Shown here: piece after piece, positions 56,601 through 64,000 of the stretch | Numbering within the stretch: position 1 is the stretch's first letter | How the letters are laid out: the number at the start of each line of letters is the position of its first letter | Source: Candidatus Soleaferrea massiliensis AP7 | GTDB taxonomy: Bacteria; Bacillota; Clostridia; Oscillospirales; Ruminococcaceae | Direction: 5' to 3' | Length of the DNA stretch: 64,000 bases | Assembly: GCF_000820765.1 (NCBI RefSeq) | Contig: NZ_CCYH01000021.1 | Coordinates: 88,375-152,374 of the forward strand | The notes under the pieces: generated by a model | What the model saw: only the letters and a program-made list of their open reading frames with translations | What the model was told of the DNA's origin: nothing | Databases searched by the model: none | Translations under genes and position numbers: made by a program

Positions 56601-56825
56601 GACCTGATCAAGAACGGCAAGATCGACATCATCATCAATACGCCGGACAACAAGAAGAGCGCCTACGACGACAGCTATATCCGCAAGAGCGCGATCAAGT
56701 ACGGCCTGCCGAACATCACGACCATGGCGGCGGCTATGGCGACGGCAAAGGGCATCCGCGCTGTGAAGGACGGCAGTGTCAACGACGTCAAGTCAATTCA
56801 GCAATATCACAGTGAAATCAAATAG
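53607..56825 (+). CDS. carB: Carbamoyl-phosphate synthase large subunit
   Basis: Makes carbamoyl phosphate for pyrimidines and arginine, using ammonia from CarA. The 1072-residue protein has the two tandem ATP-grasp halves (first opening [20 protein letters not shown], second opening [20 protein letters not shown]), and a C-terminal methylglyoxal-synthase-like allosteric domain ([22 protein letters not shown]). It lies alone between its own promoter and terminator; no carA is next to it. The ATG follows GGGGGAG. Confidence 0.97.
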   Translation: [1072 protein letters not shown]

Positions 56826-56838
56826 AATGTATTCTTCA

Positions 56839-56881
56839 GCGCGTCTCAGGGCTTTTCGCTTTGAGACGCGCCTTTTTGTTT
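56839..56881 (+). terminator. Intrinsic terminator of carB
   Basis: GCGCGTCTCA / TGAGACGCGC perfect 10-bp stem with a 13-base loop, followed by CTTTTTGTTTT. Confidence 0.93.
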
Positions 56882-57005
56882 TCCTGATCCGCCGCATGAT
56901 ATTTGTCCGGATATATTTGTAAATTTTTATGTTAGGATCATGGAAAAGCATTTTTTCTGACCATACTACTGGATGAAAGAATCGGCAGATGACAGGAGGA
57001 ACGGT

Positions 57006-57968
57006 ATGATCAAGGATATCTATTTTGCCGGCGGCTGTTTTTGGGGCGTGGAGAAGTATCTCTCATGCATTTCGGGAGTGATTTCAACCCAGGTCGGCTA
57101 TGCAAATGGAAAAACACAGAATCCGAGCTATGAAGAAGTCTGTACAGGAGATCCCGGACATGCAGAAGCTGTCAAGGTGCGGTATGATTCTGAGAGACTC
57201 GTGCTGGAAGATTTGCTGGAGCTGTTTTATCAGATCATCGATCCGACCGCGGTGAACCGGCAGGGCCCGGACCGGGGTATACAGTACCGCACGGGGATTT
57301 ACTATGTGGAGGAACAGGATGGACCGGTCATCCAACGTTCTCTGGAGAAGCTGCAGAAGCGGTATGACCAGCCGATTGCGGTAGAGAACGGGCGGCTTGA
57401 AAATTTTTACGAGGCGGAGGATTATCATCAGAAATACCTGGACAGGAACCCGGCCGGATACTGCCACATCGGGGCGGACAAGTTCGAGCTTGCGCGCAGC
57501 ACCCATCGTCCGCGGTATCATAAAAAGGATGATGAAGAGCTGCGAAGGACCCTGACCGAGCTGCAGTATCAGGTGACGCAGAACGCGGCGACAGAGCCAA
57601 GCTTCCGCAACGAATATTATGATCATTTTGAAACGGGCATCTATGTCGATATCACGACCGGCGAACCGCTGTTCCTTTCCAGTGACAAGTTTGAATCCGG
57701 CTGCGGATGGCCGGCCTTTTCAAGGCCGATCGATCCGGATCTTCTGACCGAGGTGACCGACTACAGCCTTCCCGCCGCCCGAACGGAGGTGCGAAGCCGT
57801 ACCGGCGACGCGCACCTGGGACATGTGTTCGACGACGGACCGGCCGAGCTTGGCGGAATGCGCTACTGTATCAACAGCGCATCGCTGCGCTTTATTCCGA
57901 AGGAACGCATGGAAGATGAAGGCTACGGAGCTTATCTGCGCCTTCTGAAGCCGCGCGGTCAGGACTGA
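57006..57968 (+). CDS. msrAB: Fused methionine sulfoxide reductase MsrA-MsrB
   Basis: Repairs both S- and R-sulfoxides of methionine. Of 320 residues, the first 165 are MsrA with GGCFWG (nucleophile Cys 11) and YRTGIYY; residues about 180-315 are MsrB with [17 protein letters not shown] and the catalytic cysteine in RYCINSASL near residue 288. The zinc-binding CxxC pairs found in many MsrB proteins are absent. ATG 57006 follows AGGAGG. No signal peptide is seen, so it is cytoplasmic. Confidence 0.95.
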   Translation: MIKDIYFAGGCFWGVEKYLSCISGVISTQVGYANGKTQNPSYEEVCTGDPGHAEAVKVRYDSERLVLEDLLELFYQIIDPTAVNRQGPDRGIQYRTGIYYVEEQDGPVIQRSLEKLQKRYDQPIAVENGRLENFYEAEDYHQKYLDRNPAGYCHIGADKFELARSTHRPRYHKKDDEELRRTLTELQYQVTQNAATEPSFRNEYYDHFETGIYVDITTGEPLFLSSDKFESGCGWPAFSRPIDPDLLTEVTDYSLPAARTEVRSRTGDAHLGHVFDDGPAELGGMRYCINSASLRFIPKERMEDEGYGAYLRLLKPRGQD

Positions 57969-58010
57969 AGCAGGTTGACGCGGTTTGTGTTTTCCATCAA
58001 CTTGTAACCA

Positions 58011-58053
58011 ATGAAACCCCCAATTACAGCTTGTCTGCAATTGGGGGTTTCAT
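58011..58053 (+). terminator. Hairpin after msrAB
   Basis: A perfect 15-bp stem ATGAAACCCCCAATT / AATTGGGGGTTTCAT with a 13-base loop. The stem itself gives a GGGGGTTTCATTCT 3' arm; no long T-run follows. Confidence 0.75.
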
Positions 58054-58167
58054 TCTGTTAAAAGTTAAAAAAGGCGATATGATATTCGGTATCTTGTTGA
58101 GTATTTTGCATCATGAGGTATGAAAATACTGAAAAAGCAGCCTGTAATCGGGAAAACGTCCGCAACC

Positions 58168-58313
58168 AGTCACCTGCGGCGGGGCACCACCTGCGGTGGG
58201 GCAATCGCCTACGGCGTTCTGCGGTCGAAGAATTATTTACGCAGCGACTACGGGATTTGGGGTACCTGTGAAGATTGTCATAGGGAATGTAAGCGGCTGC
58301 CGGCCTGCAATTC
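58168..58313 (+). repeat. Dispersed structured repeat, truncated copy C
   Basis: Contains a doubled CACCTGCGG(T/C)GGGGC start, GCAATCGCCTACGGCGTTCT as in copy B, and the ATTTACGCAGC...GGGGTACCTG block. It breaks off after about 146 bases, and an IS30-type transposase fragment follows directly. The hairpins of the 3' half are missing. Confidence 0.8.
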
Positions 58314-58317
58314 CATA

Positions 58318-58437
58318 AGGCCAGACCGAATCATCCCGCAGTGGCCTGAGAAGATACAGAAGAGACAGCGTGCGGGAGATTGGGAAGGAGATACGGTATA
58401 TGGGGGAGGAGGCAAAGGAACGCTGGGACACTGGTGG
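58318..58437 (+). pseudogene. IS30-family transposase remnant
   Basis: In one frame the translation reads RPDRIIPQWPEKI and RAGDWEGDTVYGGGGKGTL, matching the start of the IS30 DDE catalytic domain (consensus style RP..V..R...GDWEGDTV.G....G.L), with the first catalytic aspartate in EGDTV. Only about 40 codons remain; there is no start, no helix-turn-helix and no later D or E. It stops 20 bases from the stop codon of the ABC transporter gene on the other strand. Confidence 0.75.
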
Positions 58438-58456
58438 TTTGATGATATCTGTTCAG

Positions 58457-60223
58457 CTATTTTGCGAATTGACTGTTGTAAAGCTCCCAATAGGAACCGC
58501 CCTTTTCAAGAAGCTGCTGATGCGTGCCGCTCTCAACAATATTTCCGTTTTCCAGAACGAGAATCAGATCCGATTCACGGATCGTCGAAAGACGATGTGC
58601 AATCACAAAGCTGGTGCGTCCCTCAATCATCTTCAGGAACGCTTTCTGAATGCGGACCTCGGTCAGCGTGTCGATGCTGCTGGTCGCTTCATCCAGAATC
58701 AGCATCGGCGGATCGACCAGCATCACCCGCGCGATGGTCAGAAGCTGTTTCTGTCCCTGCGACAGGTTCTCGCCGGAATCGGTGATGATGGTGTCATAAC
58801 CTTCCGGCAGACGCTTGATAAACGAATGCGCATGCGCCGCCTTGGCCGCCGCGATAATCTCCTCATCGGTCGCATCCGGCTTTCCATAGGCGATGTTGTC
58901 GCGGACGGACCCCTTAAACAGCCAGGTTTCCTGCAGCACCATGCCGAAGCACCGGCGCAGATTGTCGCGCGTCAGATGATAGATATCCACACCGTCCACC
59001 TCAATGGTGCCCTCGTCGACATCGTAAAACCGCATCAGAAGGTTGACCAGCGTCGTCTTGCCCGAACCGGTGTGGCCGACAATCGCAACCTTGCTGCCCT
59101 TCGCGACATCCAGGTTGAAATCGATGATCAGCGGCCGTTCGGGATTGTACGCAAAGCTGACATGCTTAAAGCTGACATGGCCCTCGCAGTGCTCGATGAC
59201 CGCGGGATTCGGGTCGTCCGGCAGCTGGTTTTCCAAGTCGAGCATGTCGAATACTCTTCTGGCGCAGGTGATGGCCGACTGAATCTGCGCCATCACGCCG
59301 GAAATTTCATTAAACGGCTTTAAGAAAAGATTCGAGTAGATCAGAAAGCTGGAGATATCTCCAACCGATATTCTTGCCGAAATCGCCAGGAAGCTTGCAA
59401 TCACGCCGACAACCGTGTAGGTGATGTTGTTGACATAACGGGTGGACGGGTTGGTCATCGCCGCATAGAACTGCGCGCGCAACCCGACGCCGTACAGCTT
59501 CTGGTTGAGCGCCTTGAATTCCTCAAAGGTCTTCTCCTGCATCGAAAATGCCTTCACAACCTTCTGTCCGCCGATCTGTTCCTCGATGTAGCCATTCATC
59601 TCACCGACATACTCCCACTGCTTCTTGAACATCTTCTGGGAGTTGGTGGCTACCAGCTTCGCTACAAAAAAGGAGATCGGTGCGGAGAGCAGTACAACCA
59701 GAGTCATGGTCGGATTGATCGTGAGCATGAACACAATCGCGCCGAGGATGGTCATGACGCCGCTGAGCAGCTGGGACAGTCCCTGCATCATGCCGTCAGA
59801 GACCGCATCGATGTCGTTGACAAACCGGCTGATAACCTCGCCGTGCGGGGTCCGGTCAAAGAACCGCAGCGGCAGGTTCGAGAGCTTCTCGAACAGCTCG
59901 GCGCGCATCGCGCGCACCACGCGGTTGGTCAGAACGGTGGTGGAGATGCTCAGCAGCCACTGGAACACCGCGTAAATGATGCTGACAAACCCGATCAGCA
60001 GAATCAGCCGGAAGACCATATCAAAATCCACTTGGCCGACGCCGATCATGTAGTCGATGGAATGGCCGATCAATACAGGCCCGCTCAGGTTGCCGGCCAC
60101 GCTCAGGACAGCGCAGAAAACCGCAAAGAACAGATGCCGCTTGTTCTGTCTGATGTATGGCCAGAGCCGCCTGAAAACGCCGGATTTCTTTATGGCAGGC
60201 TTCCCCGTGATGAATTTCTTCAT
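58457..60223 (-). CDS. ABC exporter half-transporter, catalytically intact subunit
   Basis: A 588-residue half-transporter with six N-terminal membrane segments and a C-terminal nucleotide-binding domain. Walker A GHTGSGKTT, Walker B LILDEATSSID with catalytic glutamate, and H-loop IAHRLSTI are canonical; the signature is LSQGQ rather than LSGGQ. With the upstream partner it should form a heterodimeric exporter of the BmrCD/TM287-288 type, exporting drugs, lipids or peptides; the substrate is unknown. Its ATG overlaps the partner's stop by four bases. Confidence 0.92.
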   Translation of the reverse strand: MKKFITGKPAIKKSGVFRRLWPYIRQNKRHLFFAVFCAVLSVAGNLSGPVLIGHSIDYMIGVGQVDFDMVFRLILLIGFVSIIYAVFQWLLSISTTVLTNRVVRAMRAELFEKLSNLPLRFFDRTPHGEVISRFVNDIDAVSDGMMQGLSQLLSGVMTILGAIVFMLTINPTMTLVVLLSAPISFFVAKLVATNSQKMFKKQWEYVGEMNGYIEEQIGGQKVVKAFSMQEKTFEEFKALNQKLYGVGLRAQFYAAMTNPSTRYVNNITYTVVGVIASFLAISARISVGDISSFLIYSNLFLKPFNEISGVMAQIQSAITCARRVFDMLDLENQLPDDPNPAVIEHCEGHVSFKHVSFAYNPERPLIIDFNLDVAKGSKVAIVGHTGSGKTTLVNLLMRFYDVDEGTIEVDGVDIYHLTRDNLRRCFGMVLQETWLFKGSVRDNIAYGKPDATDEEIIAAAKAAHAHSFIKRLPEGYDTIITDSGENLSQGQKQLLTIARVMLVDPPMLILDEATSSIDTLTEVRIQKAFLKMIEGRTSFVIAHRLSTIRESDLILVLENGNIVESGTHQQLLEKGGSYWELYNSQFAK

Positions 60224-61953
60224 GACGCGGCCTCCTCTCCGGAGAGCTGATAGGCGCAGATCTGCTGGTAATCCTCACAGCTCTGCATCAGCTCCTCGTG
60301 GGTGCCAAGCCCGGCAATCCGTCCGTCGCTGAGCACAATGATGCGGTCCGCGTCGCGGATCACATGCGCGCGCTGGGATACGATGAACACCGTCATCCCG
60401 GTTGTCTGTTCGGCAATCGCCTTCCGCAGCTTCGAATCGGTCGCGAAGTCGAGCGCACTGGACGCGTCATCCAGTATCAGGATGTCCGGTTCCCGGACGA
60501 TCGCACGCGCAATGGTCAGCCGCTGCTTCTGGCCGCCCGAGAAGTTGACGCCGCCGCGTGAAACACGGCTTTCCAGACCGTCGGCGGTCTGGCTGACAAA
60601 TTCGCTGGCCTGTGCAATGTCCAGCGCGCGCTTCATCTGCGCTTCGGTCGCGTCCTGTCTGCCCCAGCGCAGGTTGTCCGCGATTGTCCCGGAGAAAAGC
60701 ACCGCCTTCTGCGGCACAATGCCGATCCTTTGACGCAGCGCATCCAGTTCATATTTCCGCACATCGACGCCGTTCACCAGCACCTCGCCTGCGGTCGCGT
60801 CGTAGAAGCGCGGGATCAGGTTGACCAGCGTCGTCTTGCCGCTTCCGGTTCCGCCGATCACACCGATCACCTCCCCCTTTTTTGCGGTGAAGCTGATGTT
60901 CTCAAGCGCATTGTCGCCGGTGCTGCTGTAGGCAAACGACACATCTTTAAATTGAACGCTGATATCGCCGCCGCTTTCAGCGTGTACTGCCTGTTCGGGG
61001 GAGACGATATCGCTTTCGGTCTCCAGCACCTCAAAGATTCTGGCGCTGGACGCCGAAGCCTTGGTAAATACGATAACCAGGTTGGACACCACAACCAGCG
61101 CCAGCGAAAGCTGGATGACGTACTGGATGTAAGCGATCATCTCGCCGGTCAGAAAGCTTCCATTGTTGATGCTGATGGAACCGAACCACAGGATTACAAC
61201 GATGACGAGGTTCAGCACCAGCGAGGTCAGCGGGTTCAGCAGCTGTGAAATCTTTCCGACCCGCACGGAGGTGCGGTAAAGCTCGTCATTGGCCGAATCA
61301 AACCGCTGGGTCTCCTTCTCACCGCGGGAAAACGCGCGGATGACCCGGACGCCGGACATGTTTTCACGGATGATCATTCCGGCGCGGTCCAGCTTTTTCT
61401 GGTACTTCTTGTAGATTGGTGTGGATTTTGAGATGATCAGATACAAAATCAGAGCAAAGACCGGCACCGATGCCAGCAGGATCAGCGAGAGCTGGAAGTT
61501 GAGGATCATCGCCATGGCAAGCGCGCCGATGCAGATGAACGGCGCGCGGATGACCAGCCGGATGAGCAGCGCGACAGCCAGCTGAATCTGGTTGACGTCG
61601 TTGGTCACGCGGTTGGTCAGCGACGAGGTGCCGAAGTTATCGGTTTGGGTATAGGAAAGTTTGGAGATGTGGGAGAACAGATCGTTTCTCAGATCGGTGC
61701 CGACGCTCTGTGAAACCTTGGAGCCGTAATACTGGCAGACCGAGGCGCTTACAAGGCCGATCGTCGCCATCAGCAGCATCAGGCCGCCCATCCGGAAGAT
61801 GTATCCGGTGTCGCGGTTCGCGATGCCGTTGTCGATGATCAGCGCCATGATGGTCGGCAGGATCAGCTCCAGAATGGCCTCCAGCAGCTTGCAGGCCGGC
61901 CCCAGGATAAATTCCTTCTTGTAGTTTTTAAAATAGGGAATCAGCTTGAACAC
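60220..61953 (-). CDS. ABC exporter half-transporter, degenerate-site subunit
   Basis: A 577-residue half-transporter: six membrane segments, then the nucleotide-binding domain. Walker A GGTGSGKTT and signature FSGGQKQR are good, but Walker B reads LILDDASSALD (Asp in place of the catalytic Glu) and the H-loop reads VSQRAHVI (Gln in place of His). These changes mark the non-hydrolysing partner of heterodimeric exporters. It starts at GTG 61953 with a modest AAGGA upstream. It is first in a two-gene operon. Confidence 0.92.
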   Translation of the reverse strand: MFKLIPYFKNYKKEFILGPACKLLEAILELILPTIMALIIDNGIANRDTGYIFRMGGLMLLMATIGLVSASVCQYYGSKVSQSVGTDLRNDLFSHISKLSYTQTDNFGTSSLTNRVTNDVNQIQLAVALLIRLVIRAPFICIGALAMAMILNFQLSLILLASVPVFALILYLIISKSTPIYKKYQKKLDRAGMIIRENMSGVRVIRAFSRGEKETQRFDSANDELYRTSVRVGKISQLLNPLTSLVLNLVIVVILWFGSISINNGSFLTGEMIAYIQYVIQLSLALVVVSNLVIVFTKASASSARIFEVLETESDIVSPEQAVHAESGGDISVQFKDVSFAYSSTGDNALENISFTAKKGEVIGVIGGTGSGKTTLVNLIPRFYDATAGEVLVNGVDVRKYELDALRQRIGIVPQKAVLFSGTIADNLRWGRQDATEAQMKRALDIAQASEFVSQTADGLESRVSRGGVNFSGGQKQRLTIARAIVREPDILILDDASSALDFATDSKLRKAIAEQTTGMTVFIVSQRAHVIRDADRIIVLSDGRIAGLGTHEELMQSCEDYQQICAYQLSGEEAAS

Positions 61954-62234
61954 TTATCAGATCAGTCCTTATCAGTCAATTTTCCCGGATGGTATTTCTG
62001 CGCGGCGTTTGGCAGCGCAGTTAAAAAGGGAAAACACGGCAAATCGCACGTCATAGACATATCTCGCCCAGCGCCCGCGGCGCAGCCTCCTTTTGTAATG
62101 GGATTTCCTCGCCATGCAGGAGAGCCGCGTTTCTGGTATGGCTGTTTTCCCCATTACCCTCCTGGCCGCCTGAAATCAGGCAAAATTTATTTATATGACT
62201 TCTTGCAAGGTATATCCGAGCGTATCTGTATGAA
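61954..62234. other. Spacer between murC and the ABC exporter genes
   Basis: 281 bases. A 60-codon minus-strand frame (62154-61972) encodes a very basic peptide (MARKSHYKRRLRRGRW inside it) and has AGGAGGG only three bases before its ATG. I cannot support it as a gene, but it is worth checking. Confidence 0.4.
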
Positions 62235-63617
62235 TCAATTCTTTGCCTGCAGCTTTTCCTTGATCATCTGTGCGCATTTGTTGACATCGCCGCAGCCCAG
62301 CGTGATGATCAGGTCGCCTTCTTCCGCATGCTCCACGACGTAATCGGAGATTTCTTCAAAGGTTTTAAACCACACGCAGCCGTCGATTTTATCGGCCAGG
62401 TCTTTGGCAAAGATGTTGTAGGTGTTGACTTCGCGCGAACCCATGATTTCAGAGAGCACGGTTCTGTCGGCGATGGAAAGCACCTCGGCGAAATCGTCGA
62501 GCAGCATGGACGTGCGCGAGTAGGTGAACGGCTGATGCACCGCCCAGACCCGCTTAAACGGCATCTCCTTGGCTGCGCTGAGCGTCGCTTTGATCTCAGC
62601 CGGATGATGCGCGTAGTCGTCCGCGACCGTGATGCCGTTCTCCTTATAGACGACCTCGAAGCGCCGTTTTGCGCCGCCGAATTCCCTGAATGCCCGCACG
62701 ATGGCATCCTCGCCGGCGCCGCAGTGGAGTGCGGCGGCCGATGCGGCCACGGCGTTCAGGATGTTATGCCTGCCCGGAACGTGCAGTTCGATGCGCATGA
62801 GCTTTTCACCGTGATGCATCAGATCGAATTCGGTATGTATACCGGACTGATACAGAACGTTCTCGGCGTAATAGTCGTTCTGGTCGGAGAATCCAAAGGT
62901 GATGACAGGTTTCTCCACCCCTTCAATGGCTTTCATGGAGTTTGCGTCGTCGCCGTTGACGATCAGGGTTTTGGTGGTCATCATCGCAAACTTATGGAAG
63001 GATTTGATGATGTTTTCGAGCGTGCCGAAGTAATCCAGATGGTCGGCGTCAATGTTCAGGATGATGCTGATATCCGGATAAAGCTTTAGGAAGGTATCCA
63101 CAAACTCACAGGCCTCGCAGACCATCAAATCGGATTTGCCGACCCGTCCGCTGCCGCCGATCACCGGGAGCTTGCCGCCGATGACGGCAGTCGGGTCAAG
63201 ATTTCCCTCCATCATGATCTGAGTCAGCATCGAGGAGGTCGTCGTTTTGCCGTGTGCGCCGGAGACACAGACGCAGCGGTCAAATTTTTTTGTAACAAGC
63301 CCCAGAAGCTGTGAGCGTTCCAGGACCGGGACGCCGCTCTTCTGCGCCGCGATGAGCTCGGCATTGTCCGCCATGATGGCCGCGGTATGGACAATCAGAT
63401 CAGCGCCCTCGATGTTTTCAGGCCTGTGCCCCAGGAAAATCGGGATACCCATGGCGCGCTCGGCTTTCAGCGTATCGGTTTCATTGTTGTCCGATCCGGT
63501 GATGTAATAGCCCTTCGCGTGCAGGATCTGAGCCAGCGGATACATGCCCGATCCGCCAATTCCAATAAAGTGCAGATGCCTTTTATTGTTCAAAATATTT
63601 TCATCAATATTTATCAT
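62235..63617 (-). CDS. murC: UDP-N-acetylmuramate--L-alanine ligase
   Basis: First Mur ligase, adding L-Ala to UDP-MurNAc. The 460-residue protein has HFIGIGGSGMYPLAQI at the N-terminus, the P-loop GAHGKTTTSSM near residue 112, and DDYAHHPAEIKATL. ATG 63617 follows TTGGAGG; an in-frame start at 63641 lacks a site. It is about 50 kb from the dcw cluster and on the opposite strand. Confidence 0.96.
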   Translation of the reverse strand: MINIDENILNNKRHLHFIGIGGSGMYPLAQILHAKGYYITGSDNNETDTLKAERAMGIPIFLGHRPENIEGADLIVHTAAIMADNAELIAAQKSGVPVLERSQLLGLVTKKFDRCVCVSGAHGKTTTSSMLTQIMMEGNLDPTAVIGGKLPVIGGSGRVGKSDLMVCEACEFVDTFLKLYPDISIILNIDADHLDYFGTLENIIKSFHKFAMMTTKTLIVNGDDANSMKAIEGVEKPVITFGFSDQNDYYAENVLYQSGIHTEFDLMHHGEKLMRIELHVPGRHNILNAVAASAAALHCGAGEDAIVRAFREFGGAKRRFEVVYKENGITVADDYAHHPAEIKATLSAAKEMPFKRVWAVHQPFTYSRTSMLLDDFAEVLSIADRTVLSEIMGSREVNTYNIFAKDLADKIDGCVWFKTFEEISDYVVEHAEEGDLIITLGCGDVNKCAQMIKEKLQAKN

Positions 63618-64000
63618 AAAAACCTCCAAAACCTCTATCAAATTGTGATAACATGATCATACACAATATTATTATATTGCTTCCGGCACTGGAAATAAAC
63701 AGTTTTTTATAAAAAATTGCAGAATTGAATATCCATAATAATATTGAAAAATAATAATAGAGATACGTCCCGTAAAAGCACGAAGGAGGTTTTTGTCGAT
63801 TGCTTTTATCATCGATGTAAATCTATTGTCAAATTGTCCGAATGTCTGGACTGTTCTAATAACATCATCGAATGACGCATCATAGCATTAGTTGAGTCTA
63901 TACACAAACTAATTTATTCGGCAGCGCTTTAGGGTGGTGAATTCTCCTTTAGATGAATGGGTCTTGCCCACTTCTATTTAAAATTCATCATGAAACAAAA
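63618..64000. other. AT-rich region upstream of murC
   Basis: 383 bases to the window end with no supported gene. A minus-strand TATAAT (63671-63676) could be the murC -10. An inverted repeat ATTAGTT / AACTAAT lies at 63887-63913. AAGGAGG at 63784 on the plus strand has only a seven-codon frame after it. Confidence 0.4.

Noticed and set aside
61972..62154. 60-codon basic protein on the minus strand
   Set aside because: Ribosome site only three bases from the ATG and no recognisable family; left as a possibility only.
63784..63822. Small gene after AAGGAGG at the right end
   Set aside because: The frame after the site stops after seven codons.

Overview
The window is a chromosomal segment of a Gram-positive, Clostridia-type Firmicute. 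The evidence is a PolC-type replicative polymerase, the redox repressor Rex, the conserved tepA-ylzJ-spoIIIE/ftsK neighbourhood, the pyrH-frr-uppS-cdsA-dxr-rseP-ispG-polC housekeeping block, a short-form HisG with HisZ, and a MurE carrying the DNPR motif of meso-diaminopimelate enzymes. Coding DNA is GC-rich and intergenic DNA is clearly AT-richer. An Oscillospirales-like gut clostridium is a reasonable guess, but this is inference. I saw no rRNA, tRNA, CRISPR array, prophage or intact transposase.

Layout. (1) 121-13834, plus strand: division and cell-wall (dcw) cluster ftsL, a PASTA-containing class B PBP, murE, murF, mraY, ftsW, murG, murA, divIB/ftsQ, ftsZ, closed by a strong terminator. 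murD, murC and ftsA are absent from it; murC lies at the far right end (minus). (2) 14148-15116: an unrecognised membrane protein with its own promoter. (3) 15235-23284, minus strand: tepA (ClpP-like, with a very long tail), ylzJ, spoIIIE/ftsK, then ygiQ, a ComEC-like metallo-beta-lactamase protein and a DUF3006 protein in overlapping order. (4) 23669-27695: aconitase, NAD-type isocitrate dehydrogenase and Rex. (5) 28018-41959: PAP2 phosphatase, then pyrH, frr, uppS, cdsA, dxr, rseP, ispG, polC, interrupted by dispersed repeat elements and a small ribbon-helix-helix-like gene. (6) 42037-44616: two tandem paralogous extracytoplasmic proteins of unknown function. (7) 44902-53442: a histidine operon hisZ-(VOC protein)-hisG-D-C-B-H-A-F-I-E. 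(8) carB without carA, and an msrA-msrB fusion. (9) 58165-61953: a repeat element fused to an IS30-type transposase remnant, abutting a heterodimeric ABC exporter pair. (10) murC and an AT-rich end.

Much of the window serves envelope biogenesis: Mur enzymes, MraY, MurG, FtsW and the PBP make and polymerise lipid II; Dxr, IspG and UppS make the undecaprenyl carrier; a PAP2 phosphatase may recycle it; CdsA feeds phospholipid synthesis.

The most unusual content is non-coding. A modular repeat family occurs at 28630-29040, 35201-35773 and 58168-58313, all in intergenic DNA. In the two long copies several hairpins differ by paired substitutions that keep the base pairing, which points to a conserved fold. 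Other oddities are three degenerate tandem repeats of about 95-100 bp inside the his operon, a degenerate minisatellite between the PBP gene and murE, and three short repeats between spoIIIE and ygiQ.
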